Shown: positions 21,394-35,320 of the stretch, one piece after another | Layout of the letters: each line of letters opens with the position of its first letter | Position numbering within the stretch: position 1 is the stretch's first letter | Source of the DNA: Chromera velia | Taxonomy: Eukaryota; Sar; Chromeraceae | NCBI GenBank assembly: GCA_018398765.1 | Contig: JAHBMJ010005713.1 | Coordinates: 28,795 to 68,285, forward strand | Length of the DNA stretch: 39,491 nucleotides | Direction: 5' to 3' | Translations under genes and position numbers: made by a program | The notes under the pieces: generated by a model | Databases searched by the model: none | Seen by the model: the letters and a program-made list of their open reading frames with translations, nothing else | What the model was told of the DNA's origin: nothing

Positions 21394-24300
21394 TCATCTC
21401 ACAGCTGCCAAGATGGTCAGCCGGCTTCCTTCTTTAAGACAGACCTCTAAATCTTGGACACGTTCTGTCCTTATGACCGTCTCAGAGGGGCGCACGGAGC
21501 ATCCCTCTGCCCCTCCCTCTGCTTGCCTTTCGCTTCCCCCCACCCTTTTGCCGTCTATTTTGTCCCCTTGTCTCCCGTCCTCCTCATCATCTTCGTCACT
21601 GTCTACAGGCACATGCCTCCATCTCCAGTCTTCTCCGTCCCCCCCGTCTTCTTGACCTCCGTTCCCACTGTAGAAGTTCTGTCCGTGACTTCCGCCACTT
21701 CCCCTCTGATTTGCTTGAGAGCCTCCTTCAGCTCCCCCATGACTCTCTTGCTGATTGGGGGGGACGCCTGGAGACTCTCCTGCGAATGTAAAGTTCAAAG
21801 TTCCACATTGGGGCAAGTCTATGGAAGCCCTCCCTCTCCCCCCACCAGGCCGGCTTCTGCTGCTCTGGCAATCTTCCTGAGAGGCTCCGGAGGTACGTCG
21901 AGAGGGGCGACCCCCTGTCAGCTGCTGCTGATTGGAGGAGGTGTCAGGCGGCTTGCCCCGACTGAGAGACGAATGCACAGACACAGCGGAGAGGGAGACG
22001 GAAACTGTTGTGGCTAGTCTTTCGCTCTGCATGGCAGAGAGGTCACCCCCCTCTCCCCCTACCAGCTGTTGTGGCTGTTGCTGCTGACTTCCCAAAGAGG
22101 ACCTAGGATCTGTCGTTACTGAGCCTTGTGTTCGATTTACAAGACCCCGGCCCTCCATCGATGCCACTGAGCTTCTCTGCGAAACTCTCGCCCCCCCCTG
22201 TCCACTTCCTCCAATGGTCTCGCGGGGGGCATGGGGGATTATTCCTGCAAACCCGTCTGTGCGTGCTGGTGTCTCTACTACCACCGGACGGAAGGGGACG
22301 TGTTCGTCCTCCCCCTCAGTGCGGTCCGTTCGCACGGACTGCATGCGCACAATTTCGGGAGGCACGTGGCGAACTGGAAAATGGTCTTTGATGGGAGGAC
22401 GAACAAAACGAACACCTTTGGCTACACCAGGCAAGGCGAGCATGTGATCTGCAATTTCTGCTGCTGAAATTGTCGAATTTCTTCTTCCAGGAGCCCTACC
22501 GGCACCTGCCTGTTGTGTCACGCTTTGCTGTTCTGCAAGCGGATTCTCTTGCTCCTCCTCTTCCTGCTGTGACAGGTCTCCGAACAACGCCTGTTTGGCC
22601 GTCTCAAGGTCAATGCCCAACTCCTCTGAGGCGAGAATAAGGGCAAGATATTCCAAATCCATCTGTCTGTCCTCTGCCCCCCCCTCCTCTTCCCCCCCAT
22701 CTCCTGAGGTCAGCATTTCGAGAAAGGCAAGGGACTGCGCAGGTGCTGTGAGGGACCTGTTGATGCTGGAGCCCCTCTTCCACCCTCCAGCTCGTGCGAC
22801 CGCATCTTCAGAAGTGCCGTCCGAGCTACTGGAGGTGTTCGAAGAATCAGTGCTGGAGGAGTTGGAAGAGCTGGAGGGGGTTGAGGACGATGCATCCTCG
22901 GACGAGGATGCGGAAGAAGAGGAGGAAGCGGAGGCGGAATCAGATGGACCGCTTGAAGAGGAAGAGGAGGAAGAGGCGGAAGAGGAGGTGCTGCGGGGAG
23001 CTTCGCGGGGACCTGCAGGATCTCTCGTACGGCTGTGTTTCTCCCCTTCCTTTTTCTTTTCTTTTTGCTTTTTCTCCGGAAATGACTCCAGGGTCATCTG
23101 GAGACTCGACCGTTTCGCTGCAATCTCTGCCTTCAATTTCGACCGACGGGCTGCTAGCGTCTCTCCTCGCTTTCCTTCGCCGACGATATCCGGGGAATCC
23201 ATACAGGAGTAGCTCTTTGACCGTCGCAGTGCATTTGGGGAGGCATTGGGAGACGCGTTGGGGGGGGAGGATGTGGGTGGGGCATTGGATTCGACCGAGA
23301 GCATCATTCGCATGGGGGTAGGGCCAGTGTGAAGAGATCTGTCTGACGTGACCCCCTTTTGCTTGCCCCCTTCTGATGGTGTGGGCGGTGCCTCGAAGGT
23401 TTCTCCTCCTCCTCTCTCGGGGCAGTGGACGTTGACTGCTGGTGGTGGGAGTTGACTCTTCTGTTCTTCCTGGACCGCTAGAGGGTCCTTCGCGTCTGTG
23501 CGGCGGGTTGGTGAGTTTGTGGTTGTCTTGGAAGAATGCGGCAGGTCTGCTTCTGGGTCTCCGGCTCCAGGGAGGGGGGCCCGTAAGGCCGGGCTTTGCG
23601 GTGCTGGTGAGGCGGCTCGGCTAGAGAATCTTCGACGTTGTTGTGCTGCTCCGTCCTTTCCTTTCACGTCCTTTTCGGTTTTCTGGTTTTGTTTTCCTTT
23701 CTGGACATCAGTTTCCCTTTGTTTCGCTTTCGATTCGGCTCTTTCTTTCATTACCGAAAGGCCCGAACCCTTTCTCAACCACTCACCCGGCTGGGGCTTT
23801 GCTGAGGGCTCAGGAACGAAGACCGACTTGGATGTTGTCCGAAGAGGGGGATAACTGACGTTTGCTGCTGCAGCAGCGGGGGGTGCCTTTTGCTTTGATG
23901 ACTTTGAGGTAAAGGTGAAAGCTGGTGGGGGGAGGTCTTTGGGAGAGAAGGGGGGAGTTGATGAGACCATCATTGGTGTGTCTGATTCTTGTCCGTCGGT
24001 TTTCTTTCTTGCGTTTTTGGTTTTTCTCTTCTTTGAGGGAGACGGGGAACGGTCATCATCATCTTGTTCAATGTGGGGAGGGGGGGACTTGGGGGCCTTC
24101 TTTTTCTTCTTTGAGGGAGAGGGCGATTGTGGAGATACCTTTTTGGAAGGCGAGGGTGATTTTCCTTTCTTTTTTGAAGGTGATGGCGAGTGATGTTTTG
24201 TGTTTGATGGAGAGACAGGCTCCAAAGGACTTCCATCGGTTGTTTTGTTTTTCTTCTTTTTGGCTTTCTTTGAGGGACTGGCGGGGGAAGCATCGGAGGC

Positions 24301-27300
24301 CCACGGGCGCTCATCGTCTTCGTCCGCTGCTCTTGCTGCCAACTTCTTTCTTTGCGGGGACATTCCAGCTGGAGGAAGAGTGAAGTTGCTCTCTAGTTTC
24401 GTGGCTTTGGGTTGAAGGGGTGAGGGGTTGTTGAGTTCTGGTAACACGGGGCTGGGGGCGTTCGAGACATCTCTCTGCATTGCGAATGCAGACACAGCTG
24501 GACTACCTCTCTCTGTCGGCTTGACCTTCCGAATCGACCCCTCTCTATCTTTATCCTTCTGTTTCTTGGAGACTCTTGTGAACACTTCCTCTTTCTCCTC
24601 CTGGGTTGCAGTTGAAGAAAGGTTAGGAACTGAAAGAGAGGCGATGCAGTCGGATGGAATCACTCTAACAGCCAGACCGGGCTTGGGATTCTTGGCTGTC
24701 CTTGCAGAGACCTGCTGAGATTTTATCTTTCTTGGATCCTCTTCGTCTGCATCGCCCTTCTTCATCTGCCCACCAGGTGTTGTCTGGTTCGGAGACGGAT
24801 GTGAGGTCTTCGATGGTGAAGATTTTCGTTTCGGTCCTGTTTTTTCGGGTTCAGACGCAAATTCTTCAATCTGCTCTCCTCCGTCGGTGGAAAGAGGAGA
24901 GCGAGATCTGCCTGCGCGCTTCTTTTTGGACGGACTCTCCCCCTCTCTTTTTTGCTTTTCAGCGTTCCTTTCTTCGCTACGGTTCTGCCCTGAAGTGGCA
25001 TCCTTTGACTGTTTCTCCTTCTCCTTGAGAAGTTGTGTTTGGTCGACTACCTGCGATTGTTTTTCTCCCCCTTTCTTCTTCCGTGGGGGTGATTTTGAGT
25101 GAGAGAGGATGGGCTTTTCCTTGTCCTTTTCCTTTTCTACACGCTTCAAGCGTTCCTTCTCCCGTTTCTCCTTTTCCCTTCTTTCCTTTTCTTTTTCCAA
25201 CTCTCTCTCAGCATTCGCCCTTGTGAGCTGATTCGCTCCATCCTTCTTCCAGCTGGATGTTGAAAATTCATCAGCAGCGTGGAATCTTCCTGCATGACCA
25301 GTGGGAGTCTCGCCGAGAATAACACCAGCTGCAACACTCGCAGCAATCTGAGGAAGAGGAGGGACTACAATGCCGTCTGGCCTCTTCTTTTTCTGCTCTT
25401 GTACACGGACAGCTTCACCCATCCCTCTCCCTGCAGCCCCCCCAAACGCGTCTGCTGACTCCGTGTCTGTGTCCACCACCACCCCGACAGGACAATCGTG
25501 CCAGGAGACGGCATCATCACATTCACCCTCCTCATCCACCCCTACTCCCTCTGGCTCGTCTCCCTCCCCTGCGTCGACGTTCACTCTGCTGCCGGCTCCC
25601 CTAACTTCCTCCTTCACTTTGTCAACATCCAAACGGTCCTCTTCTTTTGAGTTCCTCTTTTGGATTAGCGCCAAGAGGTTGGCAGGCAGAGACGAGCGCT
25701 TCTCAATCAAAGAAGGATCCTCTTTTGAACGGGCGAGCTCGACACAAAAGGAAGCCCTGCGGGGAGGGGGGGCAAATTGCTTTTGTCGACCCGCTTTGGC
25801 ATCTGCACTCGTTTTTTCTTGTGTATTTTTCGGAGCAGCAGGTTTTGATGGTCGTTTTGAGGTTTCTGAAATTTTTGCTCTTTCCAGCGTTCTTCCTCTT
25901 TGGGCCCCTTGGGCGGTTTTGTCTTTCTCTGCTGTTTCAACTGCCGATGGTCCCCCCTGTGCGTGCTTTTGAATTGTGGCAGCTTGGAGGGACGCCCTTC
26001 TGGCAGCTGCCATAGAGAGCATCTGCTCATCCATCGACAGTCTCGCTCCTCTGACTCTTTCTCTCTCTTTCATACGCTCTCGGTCCCTTTCTTCTCGCAG
26101 CTTTGCACCCCCACCTACCCGCCCTTGATTGTCCATTTTGTCACGAGGAGAGACCGTATCTGCAGACGCCCTCTTGCTCGTCCGTCTCTCTCTTTCACCT
26201 ACGGGCTGAGGTTGCTGGGTGGTGATTTGGTTTCTTGAAACAACAGGCTGCTTTCTCTGCCTAGGTCCCCCCACTTTATTTTCTGTGTCTAGAAACTTGA
26301 CGAGACTCGAATAGTCAACTCCAGGAAAGGGAATCAGATTCGCTCCGTCAAATTTATCCATGGCTCTTCGTGGAGACAAAGTGGGAGGGACAGAGGAGAG
26401 AATGACGGCCTCTTCCTTCTTCCCCTCTCGTCTCTGCCGTTCTCTAGGGCCGACAAAGGGAGAGGGTTTTCTCTTTCTAGCCCCCCCATGCTGAGGAGAG
26501 ACCGAGAGAGACTTCGGAGGAGAAACTCCAGGAGACGGGGATGGGCTCGGAGACGGGGAGTCACTGAGGGCCGGCAAGGCTCTGAGAGTGGCACCCCACG
26601 TTTCAACATTCGCTTGTGCCATCGGGGTCTTTCTTTGGTTTTTCTTCTTTGGAGAGAGAGTGAGGAGAGACCCCGAGGTGAGGTTGGAGGGAAAGAACTG
26701 CCCTAGAGGATTTACCCCGAGCTCCTTCAGACTCCGTTCCCCCTTTTTACCCCTCGAAGGCGACTCTGCTGCCTCACTTTCTATAGAGTTCTCAACATGC
26801 TTCTTTTTGCGTTTCAGAGTTTCAAGGAGGGGCCCACCCCGTTCTTTACCCTGCCGAATCAAAGCAATAAACCAGAAAGCAGAAAGCAAAAATCATGATT
26901 CAGATGATTGCAGACAGAAATCAAAAAGAGAGAGCGCAGAAAACGCAAACCTGATTCATGCGACACACACGAACAAATGGCAACAGAGAGCGTGCACAAT
27001 CTGGTTCAGAATTGTTCCAAAAAGCTATTCAAGGGAAGATCATTTATGAATTGAAAGAGAACGCCAATTTGGAACAAAATATGCCACAAAACAACAACAG
27101 AAAGCGCGGAAGAGACTGGAGAAAAAATGTCGCACTCAGTTGCCATACTGCCTGCGGGTCATTGATGAGAGAGGAAAAGGAAGAAAGCTTGCAGAAATGC
27201 CTTCAGATACAATGATCGACGCACCGCTTGTTTCAGGAGACTCGAGAGCTCCCTCAACGCCTCGACCTCCAGGCACACGGAGTGCAGGTTCTTCTCTTCG

Positions 27301-28756
27301 TCCATCTGCAACCAGACAGACAGACAGAAAAGGATTCACACTCTGATCTCAATTCTGTATCTCCTTAGTAGACAGCTAGGTGAAAAAAGAATTCCAAGAA
27401 GCCGAAAGTTTTTGAGAGGAGCATTCCAAAGCGAAGACAAACAAGCCGAATTGGGCAAATTGATTCTCTCACCTGCTGCTCCTGTGCGCCCTCGTTCAGA
27501 AGGATCGTTCGGTGGAAGTCTGTCTGTGCAGCTGCTGCTCCTCTTTGTCCCCAACCGGATATCCTGCTGGCACTGCTGCTGTTGCTGAGAAGACTGCCCT
27601 TCGTTCGCTTCGACGGGTTCTGATTCTGATTCACTTGGCTGCCCCCACCCTTCCCACCAGGCCATCCAGCATCTCCCTTGTTGATCGCTATGGGCGAAGA
27701 CGGCTTCAGAAGAGTCTGTCCACTGCAACAGCAGCGACAGCAAGCAAACGCGAAGAGAGAAGTGACACGCACCTTTGTTCCTCACGTCCTTTCTTCATGC
27801 GTTCCACTTCGCTTCCTTTTCACTGCCCCTGCCCTCTCTCATCCATCCTTGCCCGTACTTGAAGCTCCGTGACATGTGTCCCTTGGTATAAGAGACAGTT
27901 GATCGGACAGATTCACGTTGACTGACGGAGGGACGCAACTACTGAAAAAAAAACTGACAAACAAAAGGAAAGACTGACAAACAGGAAGTCAAGACTGATT
28001 GACAAACTGACTGACTGACTCTTCAGCCATGAAGCTTCGGTTGAACTCCTCTGCGTTAGTCTTCAGCAAGGACTGTGCTGAGTAGTCGCGGAAGAAAAGA
28101 ACAAAGTCGCCGTAGGAGAGGAATCCCTTCGAATCTCTGCAATCACAGAGTCAATCTGTCAGTCATCTGGGTGTAGCAATCAATCTACAGCTAGACGAAC
28201 GAAGAGTGCCCTGAGTTGGAGATTCTGTCTTCCGACTCCACCATGATCGCCCCCACAAGAATTGCATCAGCAACGAAAAGGAAGAAGATTGCTGGGGTGC
28301 TACACTTGAATTGTCCAGTTCAGAAGAAGAGAGAAAGAGAGGAACAAAACCTGACCTGTCCGCCCTGCGCCAAAAGAGCTCCTGCAGTTCGCGGTTCTCC
28401 GCCAGCTTCTCCCTGACCCCACTGAATGCCCACACGCCATACTCAAATTCTTTCTTGGACAACAACCCATCCTTGTTGCGGTCCATCGCCAAAAATGCCT
28501 GCAAGCAAGTGCAACGACGTTGATGCGTAAGCAGTCTTTCACATGTCTTCACAAAAAGATCTCCGTGCGAAGACAAGAAGGATGTCGAAAGAGCAAACGG
28601 GTCTCCGGTTTTTCTGACGTTTTCTTCCTGCGTGACTTTCTCCCACCACTACTGATAACCAGCGCATGCATAGGCAATTCCTTGACAGCTGACATTCTGA
28701 AAAGTGTGATACTGAGTCCGGAGTAGCGTACTCGATTCTCGGACAATTTTGTCCAC
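21394..28756 (-). CDS. Giant EF-hand protein with a long Ser/Lys-rich disordered tail
   Basis: Six minus-strand exons join in phase: 28756-28694 (VDKIVRESSTLLRTQYHTFQN), 28498-28356, 28136-28020, 27722-27473, 27305-27225 and 26850-21394. The exon 1/2 junction builds an EF-hand helix and loop (DRNKDGLLSKKE). The exon 2/3 junction completes a second loop (DRDSKGFLSYGD) with Asp at position 12, so both should bind calcium. Exon 4 is Ser/Gln/Asn-rich. Exon 5 (MDEEKNLHSVCLEVEALREL then SSLLKQA) looks like a coiled coil. The last exon is about 1818 codons, highly charged: an E/K/R helix (nt 25115-25215), four SPSPSKK blocks (nt 24030-24210), a Ser/Ala/Asp tract (nt 22826-22995) and a Gln patch (nt 22050-22090). 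No catalytic domain is seen; a calcium-responsive scaffold is only a guess. The 5' start is unidentified. The 3' end may be TGA at 21396-21394, or splicing at 21455 may continue the gene. Confidence 0.75.
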
Positions 28757-29843
28757 CTGCAAAAGAAAAGAAATGCATAAAGACAAGGATACGGACAGGT
28801 AAGGTTTCCATGTCCTGCAGCTCATTGATAGTGCCGAGCTTTCATTGCGAAGGAAGTGCATCTGACAGAGGATTCAAGGACAGAAGGGGACACGAATGCA
28901 CGGAGGATGTCTAAAGTGAAGGAGCAAAACCTGCCGTCCCTACAGCATGGTTCCCAAGAAAGACTTGTTCGCACAAAAGACACGTTTGTCAGCGAAGGTG
29001 AAGAACGGACTTGTCTATCGAGGCGAAGCAGCTCCAGACTTGCCCTCGTTCGGGCAATTCTGCTTTCAAGGCGTCCTCCGTGCTTCATGATTCCATCCTC
29101 TTCTCTACTTCATGTTATGTAAAAACCTTCCACGTACACATGTACGTCTTTCCGACAACGGTGATCAAGTCACTAGAAAACTCAGAGAAGGAATTTCTGT
29201 GTTTTAACAAGGTTAAAAACCTACGGCATATTGAATCGACTTCCTCTGCTCACCACCAGAAGGCGCCCCTTGCTGCACGGGCGCGAGGACAAGGAAATTA
29301 AGGGATCTGAATCGAATGTGCATGCAAAGATTCACATGTTAATTCATCGATCGATCAACGAATATATACAGAGCAAAAATTCAACGCGAATATATACAGA
29401 ATCGCGGACCTTATAAACTGGCAGAAAGAATTAATGCAAAAAAGCATGTGCATGTCTTTGCGTCTTTCGCGCGACTTGTGCGCCCGCGTACAGAAAACGG
29501 ACATGCAGACAACTCTTTTGTCACTTTCGCACTTCTTTCAACACTAGTTGACGGAGCGCGGCCATTTTTCTGGCAGACGGTCAAAGAGATGGCCGGCCAA
29601 AGTTCTGCAGCTAGCTCCAGTCTGCAGGTGATTCGAAGACTCTAATCTTTAATGTCGCTTGTGCGAGTGTGTCTTCCATAGCGGAGTCAAGCTAGATCCC
29701 CATGTGCAGAAAGAACGAAAGTCGAAAGAGACTGAGGGCATTCAAATGCTCAGTCTGTAGGAGTCGTTGGGGTCTCGACCAATAACAGACTTGGCAAACA
29801 CGCTCCAGAAGGCAAACTTCAAACTGCATAGAAGCCAAGCAGC
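28757..29843. promoter_or_regulatory. Interval between divergent genes, presumed shared promoter region
   Basis: It separates the first recognised exon of the minus-strand EF-hand gene from the start of PPP2R3C on +. It must hold the 5' end of both transcription units. One or more 5' exons of the EF-hand gene probably lie at its left end; for example, a minus-strand stretch near 28850-28795 reads LGTINELQDMETLPV. No TATA box or other defined element stands out. Confidence 0.4.
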
Positions 29844-32800
29844 ATGACAGAGTCAGTTGAAAGGGAAAGGGAGACCCCAGGCCCCCAGCCCTGCGTCCAA
29901 CGCCCCCCAGACGTCTTGAGAGCCTTCCGTCGTCTTTCTTCAACTGTGACAGATGAGGACATGCAGAGAAGCTCTCAAGAAGGTTCGTCCCAAGCATATG
30001 ATGTCCCTGCTTCCCTCCATCTTTATCGACTCGTTTCCCTTCCTTTCAACGTTCGAAAACCCCTTTTCACTCTCTCGACATCTCTCTCCCCCCGAAAAGG
30101 CCCTATGTACTCCTTGATGACAAGTGAGTTGAGAGAGAGCAAGGCTGGAGGCTGGAGAGCTTGGTACAACGAACGAGTCGCAAGACCCCCTTTTGTATGG
30201 CATATGACTTTCTGGCCCAGCATCGGGACGCCTGACTGTTGACGCCTGAGTACCCTGCCTCAATTAATTGAATTTGTTTGCAGCTGAGGCGGCTTTCAAT
30301 CGTCTGATGGAGAATGAGGAAGAGATGCTGAAACAGAAGGACCCGTCATACAGATCCATTCCGAGATTCTATCAGGGAGGAAGGGTGGGTCCATGCATTT
30401 CTGGGCCGACTGTAGTGTCTGTCTGTCTGTCTGTCTGCCCCTCTGTAAAGAAAAGAAAGGACGATATAGTCTGTCCCTCTGTGTATTCGTCATACTCGTC
30501 TGCTCTCCCCTTTCGCCTCACCTGAATGCACCCGCTGCTCTTTCTGGCTCCAAAACCCTCCGGAAAGCAACGCCTGTGCTCTTTGCCCTTCCGCTCCCCC
30601 CGGTACGTCCTGCAAAATCCGTCTGATTCCGTTTGCTCAAGTTTCATTCTCTCGTCCTCTTTCTCGCTCTGTTGCTGTTCCCTTCTGCATCTCGCGACGT
30701 GTGCAGCAACGGCAGTCAGAGGAGTCCCTCTTCTCACGGGCGAGGCGAGAGGCCCGACAGCGATTCCTCGAGAGGAAGCAGCAGCAGCAGCTGGACGACA
30801 CGCACGTCCCCCGACTCCTCACTCTTCTGAACCGACACTCGAAGGCAACGTTTCCAGATGGACAGTCGGGACACGTGATTGACTATTTAACATTCTTGCG
30901 TATCAAGAAAGAACTCGTGGAGGAGGGAGAGAGGTTCGAGAGCTTCTTCCAAGCCAGAAGGTTCCTCAGCTTCGACAGGGACCCCTACGGCAGCATTGCG
31001 GTCATTCCGTTTACTGCCTGTATCATCCGGGAAGGTCTGTTTGTTTGTTTGTTTGTTTTTCTTTTCACTCTTTTCCTTTCCTGCTCAGTTGATTCTTTGG
31101 AATTCCACTTGTGCCTCCCAAGGGGAACTGTGTTCGCGTGTGAGTGTGTCTGTGTGTCGTGGCTTCACTGGTTGTACGCGTCCTCTGGCTGGATTCTGCC
31201 GACGGTCTTTTCTTCCTTCGTGCTCCATGATTTCTTTGCCTGTCGTGTCCCGACCCCTTTCTTCACCTCTCTATTTCCGCACACTTCAAAATGGTGCAAC
31301 TCTTTTCTCTCTCCCATGCTTCTGGTGGATGCAGTGAACGTGCGGCAAGTTCGGATCCAATTGAGTCAATTCGACACTTATGGAGACGGCTACCTGCGGG
31401 TAGGTCTCTCTTATGAGTCTCCCCGCTTCTCCGGTCCATTTTCTTCGGGGGGCTTCGTTTCTTCCTAATTTTCCGATTTCCTTGTTTTCTGTATTACCCT
31501 CGTTTATTGACCTTCTGTTCTCTTTTTGTCTCTTCATTTCCGCCTGCTTCTTCTCAACTGAATTCCGGACAGCGATCTGCTTTTTCTTTTTGTGCAAAAT
31601 GGGTGGGCGGACTGCTTGTCGGTGGTCTACTCACGCCCCTCAAATTCGAGTGTGGCCCCAGAAGGGAAGTTTGAGCAAAGATTTCTTGTGATCATTTGTG
31701 TTTTTCCTTCCCTGTGTTGTAGCACCTCTTTGCTTTTCTACAGCAAAAGGGGGCAGCACACTCGCCTGCATGGCCATCCCCTTGTTTGCCCATCTGGCGT
31801 GTCACTGGTTTCTCTTCTGGATTCGCGTTTCTCCCTTTTGTCATTTTTTCCGTTTGCGTTCAGGAGCGGGACATCGAGAACTACGTGTTCGATCTGATCC
31901 CAACGCTGCCCCAACTGAGCGGAGAGCTCCAAGAGGATTTCTACCCGTACTATGTCTTCACAGCGGTGAGTTTGCATTAGCATTTATTTATGTTTTCTTT
32001 CCCAAGATTCCCGTAAGAGTCCTCTCCATGCTATCCTTTGGGTGTCCTCGGCAGTTGGGTGGATGTGCAGCTGGAGGGAACGGGACGATTTCGCACGTCA
32101 CTTTATGCTTACAAGGGGTCCGGCGTGGGCTGTCTCCATTTCATTTTTTAAGTCCTGACAAAGTGTTCGCTGTCCTTGGAACCTTCTTCCCTCTGCACTG
32201 CTTCGTTTTTCCCTTCCTTCTGTATCTCTGCAGGTGCGAAAGTTCTTTTTCTTTCTGGACCCAAAGAGAACCGGTCAGTCAGGGAGGGAGGCGGGCATTA
32301 ATGTGTGTGAGTGCGTGGCTGAACAGATTCAGACGTTCACGTGACATTGGTTTTACCCATTCTTGCCTCTCAAAAAGCTCTTCTGACTCCCGAGGCTGCC
32401 CCGTGGGTGCGTGAAAAATCGAGACTTTGCGCATGTGCGTATAGATATAAACACTCACACGCTCGTCTGTTTGCAGGAAAGATTTACATCCGGGACCTGC
32501 TGATGTCTCCTATCCTGGCGGAGTTGCTGGAATTGCGGCAGGTACGTCTGTCTGTTCGCTTGCCTGGCTTTACGTGAAAAGAAGAGGAGAGAGAAAAGGA
32601 AATGAACGCATGATCTCTCTGTCTGACTTCCCTTTTCGCTCCGCGGAGAGGACTGGAACGGAAGTCTGACCGAAGTGTGCAGGGGGGGGATGCGCTACTA
32701 AGGTGTATTTTGGCGCAAGACTGCGGTGCGACTGCAAGATCGTTCTAAACCATGTGAGGTTAGCGAGATGGTACGAAAGGAGACTCCGTACACTCACCTT

Positions 32801-32873
32801 TCTTTCAAGCTCTCTCACTCGCGCGCACGGACATGACTCTGCCTCCGTGTGTGTGAATCGGGGGCAAAGTTTC

Positions 32874-32909
<36 letters not shown>

Positions 32910-35270
32910 CTTTGGTTTTTTCTTTTTCTCCCCGACTCTGCGTGCGTATTTACTGATCTCTGTGGATTTGTGTGACGACTGGGAGCAGGAGGAACTTCCT
33001 GAGCGCGTGCTGAAGGAAAACTGGTTCTCCCACATCTGCGCCCTCAGAGTTTACTGTCAGTCAGTCTGGACACACGACAAGGGGGGAGGGATTTTGGTCG
33101 TTCTGAGGATGGGGTGGGCCTTTCTACTACATTTATGTTGACGGTCCTACGCAGGTTCCTTTTTCTATCCGCACTTTATTGTCTCCCCTCATCGTCGAGG
33201 TTCCCTTTATTCTGCTTTTTGAATGACCGACCGCGCCTCTTCCTATGTCATCCTTCCACTGTGATTGCCCTGCGTGTGGACTCGGGCTTTCTGTGTGGGT
33301 GCAGCCATGTATCTGGAGCTAGACGCAGACACGAACGGGATGCTCCTGCCAGAGGAACTGCAAGAGTGAGTGAGTGAGTAAGTGAGTGAGTGCGTGAAGG
33401 AAGGGAGCGAAGGCACGATTGCACGGGGCTGTTGGGGGATGCGGGACGGGTTCCTGGACTCAGCATCCTGAACTTGATTGAATTGCCTGAATCGGTCGCG
33501 TCGTCTCCTTCACTTCCTCCCAACGCTTTCATCTCAAAACTCAAAGACTTGCTGCTGGAGTGATCGGCCGTTTGAATGAAACACATCCACGCGCACGAAG
33601 ACAGGGGGAGACAGAACGTGAGAGGAAGGGGGACTGGTGATACACAGAGTCCTGTTTGCGAGAGTGTCTCTTTTTTCTAATTGTGTACAGCTTCTTTTGA
33701 TGGGCATATTTTGTTAGAGTGCCACAAAGAGAGTGACGACACAACCGACCTCTCCCTTTCCCTTTCCCCCCTTAATTCCCTCAGGTACGGTTCCGGCATG
33801 TTGAGTGAGGTGTTCATCAGGAGAGTCTTCCAGGAGTGCCAGACTTACGAAGGGGAAATGGTCAGGAGAGGGAGAGTGGGTCAGAAAAGGAAAGGCACGC
33901 AGGGAGATACGGTAGACAGAAACAGCGATTCCGCTGACAAGGAGAAACCTGGTAATCTCAGACTGGCTTGCTTTGTCTGAACTTGTGAACCCGCCCTTCC
34001 TTTGATTCTTCTCTGGATGTGCATGTTTCGATGTGGACTTTCACCGCCGCTCCTACTTACATCTTTTTGGGGGGTTTGTACGTCAATGCAAACAAGACGT
34101 TGCGCTTCATTTCGCTCAGCAAAAATTGGCTGCGAGGAGCTTCTTCTCCTCCGCGTCGTCGTTTTCGAACTAGGAGGCACAAGGAAGATGTAGAGGAGAG
34201 AGAGGGGGAGAGACCCCCTTTCATACACTGAGAAGAGGCGAAGATCAGAAAGGATTTTTGAGTAACTGGTGAAGGGAGCTTGGTGTCGTGTGTCTTGGAG
34301 TCTCTTCCGTGAAAAAAGGAACGTAGTAGCAGACTTCTTCAGGCCATCCTTTTCCCCTCTGGCGCCTCTGTGGAATGGTATACAAAAAACTCTGTTGTGG
34401 TCGCACGGGCCGTATCTGTGATGGTTTGCTTGCTTTCTGCAGGACTACAAGTCGTTCCTTGACTTTGTGCTGGCGATGGAGAACAAAAAGGTGAGGGAAG
34501 AAGGGCGCGCATTGGAAAGGAAACTGGAGGCTGGGCGGTCGAGGGGGCAGTCGTGGACCAGCTCAGAAATGCGGTAGACAGGAAGGAATAAGGGGGGGCT
34601 GGAGAGAAAGCACGGGGGGATGATGAAAGTCGGGGGTGAGAGGCAGAAAGAAGAATCGGTGGATGAAGAAGATTTTTGGGTTGGAGAGGCACAGAGATCT
34701 ACGTGCAGAGATGACTGCCGGAGATGTTTTTGTTTGTGTGTACAGATGCGGGGCGGTGATTGTTCACGATTGGTCTTCCCTTGTGGTCCTTTGTGTGTGC
34801 AGGAGAAAGCAGCGATGCTGTACTTCTGGAGGATCCTGGACATTCACAGGAAGGGGGGGCTGGACACCTTCACGATCAACTACTTCTTTCGGGTGGGTTG
34901 TGAAGTGAAGACAGCGTTTCTCTTTCTTTCTTTCTTTCTTTCTGAATGGGTGCGAAAGTGGGGAGTCAGTGTTAGCGGAGGAAATTTTCTTTTTCTCTTC
35001 GGGTTTCTGGGTGAAGTCATTCGACAGGGAGCTTCGCGGGTCGATGCAAAGATAGATCTCTAGACTGTTTCAGTGGATGACCAGGAATATATGAATGGAT
35101 GCATGAAAACGCACATGAGTGGGTGAAAAAATCAATCTGTGCAGTCGGTAGTGGACACTCTGCGCAGAAGACAGTTCGAACCAGTGAATGTGGAGGACGT
35201 CAAGGTTGGTGATTGTTCTCTCTCTTTCTTTCTTTCTATCTCTCTCTCTCTTTCTTTCTTTCTCTCTCTT

Positions 35271-35320
<50 letters not shown>

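Noticed and set aside
28520-28640. Extra coding between the first two EF-hand exons
   Set aside because: The phase-0 join from 28694 to 28498 builds a clean EF-hand helix and loop, and reading through the interval meets stops.
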